From: Basidiobolus meristosporus CBS 931.73
Taxonomy: Eukaryota > Basidiobolomycota > Basidiobolomycetes > Basidiobolales > Basidiobolaceae
Assembly: GCA_002104905.1 (NCBI GenBank)
Contig: MCFE01000161.1
Coordinates: 62,001-126,000, forward strand
DNA length: 64,000 bases
Direction of reading: 5' to 3'
The translations under genes and the position numbers were made by a program. A model generated the notes under the pieces. It was not told the origin of the DNA. It worked only from the letters and a program-made list of their open reading frames with translations, and searched no databases. Below, piece by piece: positions 13,254 to 25,819 of this stretch (position 1 is the stretch's first letter; the number at the start of each line of letters is the position of its first letter).

Positions 13254-14416
13254 TCATAGGAGTTCAGGATAGTGGCGCTCCACAACAGCATGATGTGATC
13301 TAGATAAGCCGCCAAGAGCATTTACTCCATATTGAGGATGCTGCAACAACTGATGCTGCTTAACGTCTGATATATAGGTTTGGCTTGATTCTACCATAAT
13401 ATCCTCTGGCACTTCGATATCGGGCACGTGTGCAGAAAGCGAGGGATTGAAAAAGAATGGAACCGAGAAACGGTCCTTACCCGATCGATTGTTGAGGACC
13501 CGATGGGTGGTTGCAATGAAACAACGTTTTGTCAACCGTTCAAAAGCCTCCCCAATGTTGACCACAAAGGTGTCAGGGATTGATGGAGCATCGAACCACT
13601 GACCTTCTTGAGTTTGTATTTGAAGACCTCCAACTTCATCTTGAAGGAGTATAGTTAGGAACCCGTAGTCCTTCAATAAAGAGGTCGTTAGTGTCAAAGT
13701 CAGAGTTGTATATATGTTGAAGCTTTTACCTTATGAGGTCCAACCCCTAGTCCATGGTTTTCAGGCTGATCAACAGGATCACCCATTGAAGGGTAACGTA
13801 CTACTTTCAGACGATAATATGGCTCCTCTCTGAAGGTTGGATCGAAGAAATCGGTTGGTAAACCCAGAATCTCGGAGATGGCTTGAATCAGGGTTAATGC
13901 AACACGCTCAGTTTCATTCATAAACTCGAGCACGGTGGGCTTGAAACTAGGTAGCAGGTTTTCATTAGGCCACTGGTTTGGTCCCGTAAGACGCAAGAAA
14001 AGTGGCGAGTTGCTGTCCAAGTCGCTTCGCACAGGCAGCTCAGAGCCAAAGTCGATTTGTTCGCGATTGTCCTGTTTATTGTCGGTGATTTCATGCTCTA
14101 TAAACGAAATTAGGTGCTTGTCCAATCGTTCAGCTGTCAAAATCTACTTACTCATGGCTGTGTAACCCCTAAATTGTGGGCTGTTTTCCATTTTTAGCGA
14201 CTGTTTCTCCTCAATTGGCAAGTTGAAGAACTCTTTGGTTTGCTGTAGAATCCCTGCCATCAACTCCGGGGAAACAGCATGATTCTTGACATAGAAGAAG
14301 CCCACATGGATAAGAGCGTGACGAAGAGATTGAAGGAATAATCGCTTCTTATTTAGATCGGAAGAAACCCAGAGGGACAGGTCTAGGACTGGGATGAGCT
14401 CGTTGGTAACAGTCAT
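13254..14416 (-). CDS. 2-oxoglutarate/Fe(II)-dependent dioxygenase (isopenicillin N synthase-like)
   Basis: Three exons: 14416-14152, 14097-13730, 13670-13254; introns of 54 and 59 nt; 349 aa. The N-terminal DIOX_N part has GFFYVKNHAVSPEL and FRGYT, followed by the REQIDFG box. The double-stranded beta-helix carries the iron triad H210-x-D212 (in HKDYGFLTILLQDEVGGLQ, split by intron 2) and H267 (TTHRVLN), and the 2-oxoglutarate-binding R278-x-S280. The family oxidises small molecules such as gibberellins, flavonoids and thymine-type bases; the substrate cannot be read from sequence. No secondary-metabolism genes are adjacent. Unspliced intron 1 is a multiple of three but has an in-frame TAG, so retention would truncate the protein. 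A TATAAAG on the minus strand at 14477-14471 is 61 nt upstream of the ATG. Confidence 0.92.
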
Positions 14417-14470
14417 GCTGAATTGAAATGGTCAATGAATAATATCGGGGAATCTGTGTGGCCGGCTGAG

Positions 14471-14477
14471 CTTTATA
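14471..14477 (-). promoter_or_regulatory. TATA box of the 2OG dioxygenase gene
   Basis: TATAAAG reading on the minus strand, 61 nt from the ATG at 14416. The spacing matches other genes in the window. Confidence 0.55.
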
Positions 14478-17400
14478 TTTTAGCGCTACCTCGAGTTTCC
14501 CACGATGGAGCTTATTGACAAATAATCTGGTTATATGGTGTCATCCATCTTGAAATCCATTTATTTGCATTTTAGGGGTTTCTGAGAGTTCCATGCGACA
14601 AAGCAGCTAGCTAAAAGGTATCAGCCATGCCTAATGGAGCCAATCAAGTAGACTGATCAAAGAGATTGCGTAAAATAGGGCCTTTGCCATAAATTGATCA
14701 TGTAGTTTTATGGCTTTGATTGGTAAGTAGCAATTAGTAATATTTTACTTCTGGCATCTTCATGCTGTATGCAATAGCCTTGAGGATGGTGTGCGGTCTT
14801 CGTGAGCTGTTATGGAAAAGAATCTCAAGAGTTATTAACCATGCTCCCACGAATATGGTACAAACAGAAACCCCTCTGTAACCTGGGTTTCTAGACTTTC
14901 TCATGACTGCTTTTCATGGGAACCTGGTGGTGGGATTGGTAATAGAAATTAATAGTTAATGATCCGAAGTGCCTCTTTGTATTCTGTTCTGAGAGATTTC
15001 CTTGTTTAATGCCATATATACTAACCACACGTACGAATATTTCTAGCACTTGAGAGTGGCAAAGCCACCAGCATAATTTAAGAACAGGCCATTCCTACAC
15101 CGTCAACATGTCAAGTGCGCCTTATGGCCCATGCCAAGCTTGTGGGAACATTACGAAAATGATTCTGATTCATTGAGCACAACTGTGTTTCTAATGTACT
15201 GATCAAGTCATAAGGAAACCCGACTGATAGGCCGTATAGACCAGATGCTAGAATGTTATCCTCCACACGAACGAATGGCGTGTGATGATGCAAACCTTTC
15301 ACAAGTAAATACTGATTATGCTGAACTTGAGTTCACTGTTCAAACGATAAGAACAATGCTTTTGTTTAGTGGCAGAGCTATGATGTGAAGCCTTGTAGTA
15401 TTTATGTGAATTGCCATATATAACCACATAGGATTGTGTAGCGGAGCTTTAAGGTTGTTATTGTCATTCCAAACCGCTTGGATCACAATTACTAAGTTAG
15501 GGGTGTAAAACTATCGAATATTATCTAAATACACCTAATTACCTTGAATTACTTAAATATAATCAAAAATATTATATCCTACTTGGTGCGTAGAGTGCAT
15601 TAGGAGACCAGAATATATATCTTATGTGCGGGTTTCTACAAATTACAAGAACTATTAGGCTCAATACCACCCTAGTATGATCTTAATCCAAAAAATAGCC
15701 AGCCTCTGCTCTGGCTATCCTTTATGATATATTTTTACCAACTCTATCTGTGGTACGAACAATGGCTGTATATGTACCCAATTTCACCGAAATATATTCT
15801 GAATACATCTCCGCTTAACTGCACGAGGATATACATTTGCTAATTAAGCATGGCTATACTGTAGCAAATAGAGTTGGGGGCTTCAATGTAATGTTAAATA
15901 ATTAGAAGCGTAATCTTCGTTTACGGAGTAAGACAAATATTCTTTTTTCATGTTTTGGTACGGACCATTTTAGAGATTAATGCCACCAAATCTACACATA
16001 GCATGAGTCTTCCTCAATACATCTATATCTCTAATTTCATGCATTTATACCAAGGCATCTATATTCCAATGCCATAAATAAACAAGTGAACATTACCCTT
16101 TTAAGCACTTCAGAAAATGTTTAGTTTTCCAAAATTTCTCATCATACAGAAAATCTCTTTAATAATTCTATTTCAGCTAGTTTTACATTGTGGATGATTA
16201 AATATGAGCCATGACTTGAGTCATTTTCTAACTTTGGATTCAATCCCCATTGATTTCAAGAGCAAAGGACTATACTTGAATTCGTATAATTAGCACGTAG
16301 GTATAGTGGCAGAGCGCACTTGGTGTGCGCTTTGTTTCGATATGGTAAAACGCCTGCAACACTACATTATCACGACTTTGATGACGATTTCCGGGGTGGT
16401 TTGAGTGGTTATAAAAAGTCATATTACGCTTAGAAAGCTACAGTCTTGTCAAAAGCATAGACACAATAGAATAAAGTGAATATCTTACTAAACTCCTACA
16501 CCTCGATATTCCCTCTTGGCATAGATTAGGAAGAATTAAATTATTGGGACAAAAGTGAATGATACATGCCAAATTCATGCAAATAACCGGTAAATGCAAT
16601 ATCCACCTGGTTGCTATGCGATATTGGGAAGTCAGGTGGCCCGAATTTGCACAGATCTTTCCATGACTTTGTACAACCTGTGCTAGTAACTCTGAATATA
16701 AAAAAGATTTGTTTTTGTTCAAAACGCCAAGTGAAATATGCTACAAAATTGCACCCAATTCAGAATGATTTGCAACTGTGGAGTGTATGGACGATTAGAT
16801 GAAGGGCCTGAGCACAAGTATTGATTGTCGGATCAACAGTTATGTAATGATAACCCAACAAACGCCATTCTAAAATTAAAGCGTGTAGTCTAAACATTTT
16901 TCGAGTTGAATGTAGTGGTGCTTTGTTGTGTAGGGTCAGTAATAAAACCTGTCCAAAATTTGAGGAGACATCGAGTAGTTTCTAGCTGCTGGAGAGATTC
17001 GGTATATTGTAGATCCAGTAATTCGATGTTAGGTAAGCTTGGTGTTTACGTTAGTAAAAGGATGAGCACTTTTGGTCTAACAATATTTAGATATGCCACG
17101 ATGATACTAGATTGGATTGACTATACGTTCCATCACACTTGGTTATCAATGCTTTTGTCACACTTTCACCAACGAAGGTTTATAGATGGAGCTTTAGAAA
17201 AATGCTAGACACGTTTTGTAAGACTATAGTAGCTTCCCAATATGCATCGCTATCTGAATTGCCAACGAAAGAAGCCCGCATGCTATAAGCTAACTCTACA
17301 TGTTACCTGAAATGATTCATACTTTTCGACTGTCAGGAAACGGCTTCATTACTAATCTACCAAAAGCAAATCAAAGATCCACATACTGCGGAGGTAGATG

Positions 17401-17487
17401 TAGATGATGTTGAGTTACAATCTATGACGTATCTTGAGTTATCTCGTTTCACATTAACCATATCTAATTATTAATTCACCGACGGAG
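14478..17487. other. gene-free intergenic stretch
   Basis: About 3 kb, very AT-rich around 15.5-16.4 kb. No domain-bearing frame, RNA gene or transposon terminus was recognised. It separates two divergently transcribed genes, but is far longer than a promoter needs. Confidence 0.4.
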
Positions 17488-17495
17488 TATAAAAG
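17488..17495 (+). promoter_or_regulatory. TATA box of the first PY-motif membrane gene
   Basis: TATAAAAG, 46 nt before the ATG at 17534. The paralogue at 19425 has the same octamer 42 nt before its own ATG. Confidence 0.7.
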
Positions 17496-17533
17496 AAGCC
17501 GTAAAAGTTTACCTCAGCAAACAAGACATACAA

Positions 17534-17995
17534 ATGCAGCCATTAAACTTGATAAGTAACATTACCTTTATGGTAGTACTCCTAGACCGAGTCGGCCATA
17601 CAGATGCAGTTGGCTTGGATGATTCACTGCCAAAACATCGCCTTTCGTCAGACGAACCCGGCAAGCCAACTTCCACGACCACATTGGTGTTCGTAGTTAT
17701 TGCCGTTCTACTCCTCCTACTGTTAGTGGTGTTTCTACTTTGCCGACAAAAGCTGTGCAAACGAAAGAAATCTCGCGAACTGAGTCGTCGAGTGAAGCTT
17801 GCCTTGAAGAATATCACAGTTGGAGACTCTCAATCAGATGAATTACCTTTCTATTCTATTAACAGCTCCCAGGAAAAGCTCCCACTTCCCATCATCGATA
17901 CTATTTCCAATAGAATGAGTGTGGCCTACCTAACTACAGACGGCACTGAGATTTCCACCTATGTCTCTCCACCACCACCATGTTATACTCCCTAG
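17534..17995 (+). CDS. single-pass membrane protein with LPxY and PPxY motifs, paralogue A
   Basis: A 153-aa intronless frame with no family I recognise. Residues 1-49 are a mixed polar segment. Residues 50-70 form a transmembrane helix rich in Leu and Val, directly followed by a basic stop-transfer stretch (RQKLCKRKKSRE). The tail has LPFY at 104-107, then NSSQEKLPLPIIDTISN, and ends in four prolines and CYTP, giving a PPCY motif at 148-151. LPxY and PPxY are ligands of NEDD4/Rsp5 WW domains, and small single-pass proteins with cytosolic PY motifs (Rcr1, Rcr2, Ssh4-type) are known Rsp5 adaptors, so an adaptor role is a reasonable inference. It is paired tail-to-tail with a diverged copy at 18967-19425. 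The TATAAAAG 46 nt upstream supports this start. Confidence 0.72.
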   Translation: MQPLNLISNITFMVVLLDRVGHTDAVGLDDSLPKHRLSSDEPGKPTSTTTLVFVVIAVLLLLLLVVFLLCRQKLCKRKKSRELSRRVKLALKNITVGDSQSDELPFYSINSSQEKLPLPIIDTISNRMSVAYLTTDGTEISTYVSPPPPCYTP

Positions 17996-18966
17996 AAGGA
18001 AGGGGCATCGGTCAAGTGTTATTGTCATTTAAAACTTTGCCGTACCTATCATGTAGATATGTAAAATTGAGCTTTACTACTTTTGGAAGTTCGTGAAATA
18101 ATATTTCGATTTAAACATCAGTGCCTGCGTCTCTATACCTGATTTTCTATAGTTGTCAGTACCACTCTCAAGTGTTCAGTGGCGTTAAATTCCTGCACGA
18201 AACCCGAAAAAAATATAGATAAGGCTAAACTATAGCCAAGCAAAGGTGACAAGCAGCCTTGGACTCCAAACTTAATATACTCGAAACTGTTGGCATACTT
18301 ACTAGACATTGCAATATACTTGAGCACAGAATGTGTTCAAGTGCATGGTTGAGTCATAAAACCGCTAAAAATACTTGAGACCATTTAGGGCAATTGAATA
18401 TCACTGAGACGCCAATAACTGAACATTGACGTATTGAATGGGGCAAAGCAGGGTCAGATAGACAGAGGGATTATGAGATTCTACAGAGATTTTTGAATCG
18501 CTAGCAAGTGAGTGGTTTGGGGCCTCATTGAAACTGAAACTATCCTTACGGTTGCCACCACCTAACACCAGACCCCAAATTCAGCCTCTTTACTGCGGAG
18601 GTTCAAACCGTCTCACTAATACAAATGACAAGTTACAACTCATCGTGCCAATCAATAGGATCAGAATCTCATACATCGTGAGCCATTGATGCTAGGTGAA
18701 ATCGAGATTCGAGGATTGTTATAGTAACATTTTAGCTTACAAGCAAGAGCTGGTGTGCGATACAGATTTACCTGGCCAATCTAACTTACCCAAATATGGT
18801 CAAGGAAGTGGATACTTGTGTAATCGGTGGTCAAACATTTATGTACCCTGTATATTTATCATTTATTCTCTGTTGTTTAATGTAAAAATGCATCAAAAAA
18901 GTATGTATTAAGAAATTGCAAAAGCTTGGCCGCCACACCATATGGAAATTTCAGCTGGCTCCTCCT
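17996..18966. other. spacer between the convergent membrane paralogues
   Basis: About 970 nt between the stop codons of the two convergent paralogues. It should hold both 3' untranslated regions. No further gene or inverted repeat was detected by eye. Confidence 0.45.
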
Positions 18967-19425
18967 TCATCTGGTGTAGCTGGGCGACGGTTGAGATATC
19001 AACGTTGGAGATTCATGGGTACCAGTTGCTGAGATTTTGTCGATATGATTCGTGATAGCATCAACAACAGGAGGTGGTAATTTTTCCTGAGAGTTATAAG
19101 CAGTATAGAACGGTAATACTTCTGTCGAAGAGCGCTCTCTGCTGAGATTTTGTAAAGTCAACTCAACTCTGCGATTTTGTTCGCGAGATTGTTGTCGTCT
19201 GCTCCATAGATGCCTACCGACCACAAACAATACCAACAGAACCATCAGGAGCACACCTACCAGCACCAGAATCAAAGAGGATGTAGAGATTCCGCCTTTT
19301 GAAGAACTCGTTACGGAACTTTGGTTAGATTGAGAATTTACTTGAGATACTGCTTCAATTAGACCCATTTGATTGAACATCAGTGCTACCATGGTCGTAT
19401 TGTCGATTTTACTTTTTGGCTGCAT
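18967..19425 (-). CDS. single-pass membrane protein with LPxY motif, paralogue B
   Basis: 152 aa, intronless, colinear with the protein at 17534. A TM helix lies at residues 51-70, then a basic stretch (RHLWSRRQQSREQNRR), LPFY at 104-107 (same positions as in the paralogue), NSQEKLPPPVVDAITN, and a C terminus with SPSY at 147-150 in place of PPCY. In a hand alignment of residues 80-126, 24 of 47 positions are identical, while the ectodomains have diverged. The frame is open for 10 more codons upstream, but the ATG at 19425 is preferred because it aligns with the paralogue start (MQP in both) and lies 42 nt after a TATAAAAG. Function unknown; a WW-domain (NEDD4/Rsp5) adaptor is the best inference. 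Conservation of the juxtamembrane and LPFY region suggests that this part carries the function. Confidence 0.72.
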   Translation of the reverse strand: MQPKSKIDNTTMVALMFNQMGLIEAVSQVNSQSNQSSVTSSSKGGISTSSLILVLVGVLLMVLLVLFVVGRHLWSRRQQSREQNRRVELTLQNLSRERSSTEVLPFYTAYNSQEKLPPPVVDAITNHIDKISATGTHESPTLISQPSPSYTR

Positions 19426-19459
19426 GTATGGTATCTTGTCTAGACGGATCAGCAAGTTG

Positions 19460-19467
19460 CTTTTATA
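19460..19467 (-). promoter_or_regulatory. TATA box of the second PY-motif membrane gene
   Basis: TATAAAAG on the minus strand, 42 nt from the ATG at 19425. Confidence 0.7.
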
Positions 19468-19956
19468 TTACAGTGCCATCGATTAGATTAGTAAGACAGA
19501 TGCGTACAAGTAGTACCAACAGACTGTGCTCAAGATACGTCATATGTATTATAAGAGTGTATACAATCCTAGGTCATCAGCACCACAACAGGCCTTAAGC
19601 CCCTTGGCTTTTATTCCGTAGTAATGTGGAGATGATTCAATAAAATTGGCAAATAGAATCGGGCGTACAAGGACTGAAATCAACATCTGGTAACAGTGAG
19701 TCCGTGTACAGTTATGCAGTGCCAGCCGATCTGAAAAGAGCAAGTTACCGACCTGAGCCGGAACTAGTAATTAAATACCATGCCCTTTATAGATTGATGA
19801 TTTTAAGAAGTTTGAGTAAGGGTGTCAATACACTCTTCCACCTTCATCTCGCCTCCATAATGAGTTGGGCTTGTTTATATGCGAAGGCAAATGATTGATA
19901 TTAGTAGGGCTGAGTAAAGACTGGATTTAGATAGTCATCACTCAGCCACGCCGCAC
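19468..19956. other. divergent promoter region
   Basis: About 490 nt between TATA boxes pointing in opposite directions (19467 leftward, 19957 rightward). It should serve as a shared upstream region for paralogue B and the four-TM gene. No coding frame. Confidence 0.45.
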
Positions 19957-19964
19957 TATATATG
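19957..19964 (+). promoter_or_regulatory. TATA-like element of the four-TM gene
   Basis: TATATATG. It overlaps the first in-frame ATG (19962), which argues that this ATG is not transcribed and that the ATG at 20022, 65 nt downstream of the element, is the true start. Confidence 0.5.
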
Positions 19965-20021
19965 AGGCACAGATACGGCAGAGTTAGCAACTACGAATTA
20001 AAGACTACGATTTCAGGGCGA

Positions 20022-20683
20022 ATGGTCATGGAGGAATCTCATAATGGTGAACAACAATTCTATACGCCTTCTGGGTCAAGTATACCTCCTCAGGAATACT
20101 ATGTTGCGCAAGGCAGCTCGGCAACTAACCGGCCTAGTAGCCCAACTCTATTTAAAAAAGTTGGCTATCTCGTATTGTGTTTTCAACTAGTACGTAAAAA
20201 TATCGTCAGCTTCCGAAGGAGCCCCATGAACACTAACTACGTTAGCTGCTAGGTGTCTAGTGGAGTGATTGTTGGTCTGCTTGTCCGCCGTTTCCTGCTG
20301 CAAAGGTCCGCAATTTCAGCAAATGCAATCCTAATGACTCAAGAAATATGGTTGCCACTTGGAATAGCTGGATTGAGATTTATAACGGCATTGATTGGTA
20401 TGCTTGGTTTATATAGAACTAGCTACCGGCTGATGGGAGTGGTTCTGTTGTGCATGGTATTCGTCATTATTGGTATGCTCAGCCACCTAATTTTGTCGGC
20501 TGTTGAGCACCAATTTTCTTTTGTGTGGATACCAGCTATAGGGGTTAGTTACTCAGCTTTTGGACAGTGCACATTCGTATACTAACTAAATATACATAGG
20601 CTATACTCGACATGTACTTCTATGTCATGTACTATCGCTACTTTCGAATTTTTCGCAAAGCCAAGTATATTCTGGTGTATTGA
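20022..20683 (+). CDS. four-transmembrane protein of unknown family
   Basis: Three exons: 20022-20189, 20253-20543, 20600-20683; introns of 63 and 56 nt with textbook branch points (CACTAACTAC, ATACTAACTA); 180 aa. A polar N terminus of about 45 residues with GSSIPPQEYY is followed by four hydrophobic helices (around VGYLVLCFQLVSSGVIVGLL, LGIAGLRFITALIGMLGLY, MGVVLLCMVFVIIGMLSHLI, and FVWIPAIGAILDMYFYVMYY) and a short basic tail. The last helix exists only after removal of intron 2, which supports the model. The architecture resembles small four-TM membrane proteins in general (tetraspanin- or MARVEL-like size), but I see no CCG or other defining motif, so I assign no family. The start was chosen from TATA spacing; an upstream ATG at 19962 would add 20 residues. 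It lies next to the PY-motif paralogues. Confidence 0.68.
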
Positions 20684-21127
20684 TTCCATAATTAGACTAG
20701 CATCAAACCATTCTACTATGTGCAGTATTACATGCAGCTTGTATTCTACAATGTGTTTCAGCAATTATATATTCCACAACGTACTCAACATTAAACTGAC
20801 CAATCATTCATATATGCAGTAATCTATCATTTCTAGGATATCTGACTTGGGGTAACCTAGTAGAATTATCTTGGCAAAATCTTGGGCCGAGAGAACTGGA
20901 AATAAAAGTACCATGATGGGGAAGAAAAGCATGTCCTGAATAACAGATATGATACGGTTTAGAGGGATACTCCACACGGATTAGCTTGGCTTTTAATCAA
21001 TACAATTATAGAAACGGGGTAATCGTGTTGACCGTTGTCAAGGTGCAGTTTTCGATAACAAAAAAATTCACATTGTAAAAGGGAAGAAAGCGACTATACC
21101 AGGTTCATGAACAATCTCTATATTTAA
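20684..21127. other. convergent 3' intergenic region
   Basis: 444 nt between the stop codons of two converging genes; very AT-rich, with no gene seen. Confidence 0.5.
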
Positions 21128-23407
21128 TCAAGCCAATTTACGGGCATGTGCCTCGGACTCATAAATCACCATACGCCACAGCTTCATCACAAACACTGGC
21201 GCCTCGTCGTCTAAGGCCTAACTCAAATTGCTTAGCGAAGTGAACAGTCCAAAAGTAGATTGAATCAACTTTACCATCGCTAGCTCGTCTACTAATGCTT
21301 GTGGGGGATTATGCTTACGAACGTGCTCTGTGACAAAAGTCACCAGCTCTTTCTCCTCAACCCCGAGGTATTCGACAATTTTTTTGGCGACAAACGGTTG
21401 GATCTTAGTCTTGAGCACCGACTATAGAGAGGAATCATTAAGATTGGACTAAATGGTACGAAATCAAATCTAACTTACGTCTGTGATATAATCCCATTTC
21501 ATATTCCAATTCCAGAGTCCTTCTTTATCGGCTGGAATCTCTTTCACTAGTTCTTTTATCTTGTGCTTTTTGCGTAGTGCCTTTGTTTCATCATCCTCAT
21601 CATCGCTATATTCCAATGGCACTAATATACGTTTACGCTTCTTTCCTTCGCTTTCCTCATCAGAGGATCCATTGCCATCATTGTTTGCGACAGGCGCAAC
21701 CGTGCTCTTTTTTGTGCTGAGGCTTAGCTTGAGCTTAGTATGCTCTCGCGTAGACGATAGTTCAGTATTATCTAGAGTTTGATCAGAGTTTAAGATCGAT
21801 TTAAACACGAAGTTAAAGTGTGAAATTTACCAGGGTGGTTTGAGCCGTTCGAGGTAATACTTTCTTGAAGTAGACGGATTTCCTCGGCTTTCTTAGCAGC
21901 AGCTGCTGCTGCCGCTGCCTCTGCTTCTGCGGCCTTGATCTTTTCTTGCTCCAGTTTTCTGTCACGTTCATCTTGTTCCAACTCTCTCTCCCGGTCCGCT
22001 TGACGATGTCGCCACCACCTGGCCCTGTCTCGATAATACTCTTCTTCGCCCAATTCTTCTTCTTCATCGTCTTTCCATTCCCGAAGTCTCTTCTCCATAA
22101 AATCTCTCTCGCGTATGCGTCTCTCTTCTCTTTCCCGGTCACTCGTAGCATTCCGTTCGTACATCTTTGCTCTGGATATTTCGTGATTTTCCCAACGCTT
22201 CTCACGCTCGCGATACGCCATTTCCATTTCTCGCCGGCGTTTCTCCGCTCTCCTCTCCTCTTCTGCTTCTTCTTCTGAGGAAGTCGGACTTCTCTCTCTT
22301 CGATCGTGCCTTTGATCACGACTATGACTGCGGTCATCGTGATGGGAGGATCTATTCTTAGTAGAATTTCCAGTCTTGGCACTTGGTTCGGCGGTGTCTT
22401 GATTCTGCTCAGAGGTAGCTTCTGAGCCCAAAAGGGCTTCTAACATAGATTCAATAACCTTTTGTATTTCCTGGCGCGTTTGAAGGTCGTCCTGGGAATC
22501 ATTCTATAGAATGGAGTCACGATATCAGTACCTGTGCCTAGAATAGGGCCTGTAAAAGGAAAATGGTTCAACAACATACCGATGAATTCCGAGTGGCCTC
22601 GAATTGATCCAAGTATTGTCTCGTTTTATCATCGGCTTTCAGCTATACAAAAATCCAGTAAACATGGCTGTGTGGTTACCTATATCTAGAAAGTGAAATA
22701 CCAATAGTTTCTTCGGGATACCTCCTTCTGCTATACTTGGTATGTTCATGGCCGACTCGGGGTCCTGCCCTTCTCCGCCAAGGACACGTAAAGCTCTTAA
22801 TATCCCCTCAGCATCGGCATATTCACAGAATCCAAACCCTTTAGGATTCCCTGATGGGTCTTTCAACCGATTCCATTTTACCACCGTACCACATGTCTAA
22901 GCGAGGGGTAATGGTCTATTAGAGAAGAAAACGCCTGGGATTCAATATTAATAATACCTGTAGTATTTTTTCAAGCCAGTCGTCAGGGATGCCTTGAGGT
23001 ATCTTTCCCACAAAAAGGGTGGTTAGCTTATCATTATTAGGCGGAGGTGCAGCTCCCATAGGTGGAACTTGTGGGACTGGTGCTCCCGGAAAACCCATCG
23101 GTCTGATCATCGGCCTCATCATTGGTTGAGCACCGGGAACTACGCCCCCTTGGGGATATCCTGTAGGGGGTGCCATTCCTGGTGGCATTTGATGGTACAT
23201 ATTTGGAGGAACTGCACCAGAAGAGGGTGGTCCATAAGGACTGGGCTGATTTGTGGGCATGTAGGCTTCTAAGAACGAAGTTTAGTCAATGGAAATTAAA
23301 AATTGATTGTGCCATCAATTTTAACTATTAACGATCTCCGCAGAAAGGAGAACAGCGATGGCATATTATGATTACTTACGATAGCCTGGTGGCCGATAAG
23401 GATCCAT
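21128..23407 (-). CDS. RBM25: RBM25-like splicing factor (RRM, RE/RD-rich, PWI)
   Basis: Eight exons: 23407-23380, 23268-22958, 22896-22702, 22642-22580, 22503-21831, 21771-21479, 21421-21275, 21217-21128; every junction closes in frame and gives 599 aa. The order is: Pro/Gly/Met-rich N terminus; RRM (LTTLFVGKIPQGIPDDW, GFGFCEYADAEGILRALR); the LLLKADDKTRQYLDQF linker typical of RBM25; a long charged Arg/Glu/Asp-rich helix with an Ala run (exon 5); and a C-terminal PWI domain (WDYITDSVLKTKIQPFVAKK through VFVMKLWRMVIYES). RBM25 is a U1-associated nuclear factor (relative of yeast Snu71) that influences 5' splice-site choice. The first exon codes only nine complete residues. Intron-rich structure and domain order both agree with the family. 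Confidence 0.95.
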
Positions 23408-23863
23408 TTCCGCTAAAAAAACTTGGAAGATCGAATACAAGGAGAGGTATTGTCAAATTTAACGTTCAACTCCCAATAGGATGTTTGATCAGTTTGAAGT
23501 TGAAGATGGCTGTTGATACACGTAGGCGAAAACGAAGTATGCGTAAATAATAAGCACGTTTTCGTTTAAGGTACTATGGAAACTAGTAGTATTCGCTTTG
23601 CCGTGTTGTGAGAAGTTTCCAACTGCTGGAATAGTTTCGTAAAATCTGAGCTTTTACTTCATTACCTTGATTTGATGATGAATAGATGGTATTTTGAATG
23701 GAAATGGAAAAACGGCCTTGGATTCACGTGATTTCGAGGTACCATAAAATTAGATCTGATACATTTTAAACAGTGTAGCGATGCAAATGACGTTTATTTT
23801 GTTCAAAATGCAGATGAGCAAATGGTATGGATGGAATGAATGTCATTTATACCCCGAACATAA
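23408..23863. other. intergenic region upstream of the RBM25 gene
   Basis: 456 nt between the RBM25 start and the thioredoxin reductase stop, both on the minus strand. No coding frame of note. Confidence 0.5.
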
Positions 23864-25120
<1,257 letters not shown>

Positions 25121-25609
25121 TGTTAAAATTTACCCAAAGAGTTAACGATTCGTTTCCGCGACCAAATAGAATTTATCATCCTAACATATCAATGATTGGC
25201 TCTGGGAAAAAACAGCAGTAAAAGCAATCTGATTATCCTGCAATTCAATGATTTACCCCAAGCTGGTAACCAGTCCACTAATAGCTGACTCATATCTATG
25301 TGATGCGACAAAGTGATTATCAATCGTTTTTGCAACAACGTGTCCAACGGTTTCGGCTCACATCATTCATCAGATTTAGTCTAGATTGTATGCAACAATG
25401 ATCGTCATCAGTCAGAAGCATGATCGGTTTCGGCCTATGACACCTCATTTGAAAAATAACCACAAGAGCTCATCAATACTGACTGATGCGTGGTCGGAAC
25501 TGCGCATGCTGGTTGACTATGTCTCTGAACCCTAATCTCATTCCTCGAACCTGGTCTCTAATGCGAAAACACTCCTGCTGTATTGATTTAACAATGCCGC
25601 AAGGAATGG
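25121..25609. other. divergent promoter region
   Basis: About 490 nt between thioredoxin reductase (leftward) and the TATA box of the 7TM receptor (rightward). No gene seen. Confidence 0.5.
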
Positions 25610-25618
25610 TATATAAAG
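25610..25618 (+). promoter_or_regulatory. TATA box of the Git3/Gpr1-like receptor gene
   Basis: TATATAAAG; 210 nt before the ATG at 25820, so the 5' leader is longer than in other TATA genes of this window. Confidence 0.45.
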
Positions 25619-25819
25619 CAACTAGGGATGAATCATCTCCAAATATTTCTTATTGCTGGATTGCTTCGAGCTCTCGCACTGAGCTCTTACCCACTCCACC
25701 CTTCCTAGTGTCCATCTAATACATAGAGGCCCTTGGGAACATTAAATGTTAAGTTCCTTGCCGAATTCAGCCGCGAATACTCTCTCTTTCAACAGTCACA
25801 ATCATCTGCAGAGTCCAAT

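Noticed and set aside
14134-14151. An 18-nt micro-intron (GTAAGT to GACAG) in the 2OG dioxygenase gene
   Set aside because: The same donor with a TTTATAG acceptor 54 nt away, preceded by CTAAT, gives a normal-size intron and a protein that matches the family (HEITDNKQDNREQIDFG).
18696-18911. 71-codon frame between the membrane paralogues
   Set aside because: No domain, and it lies in the shared 3' spacer; probably chance.
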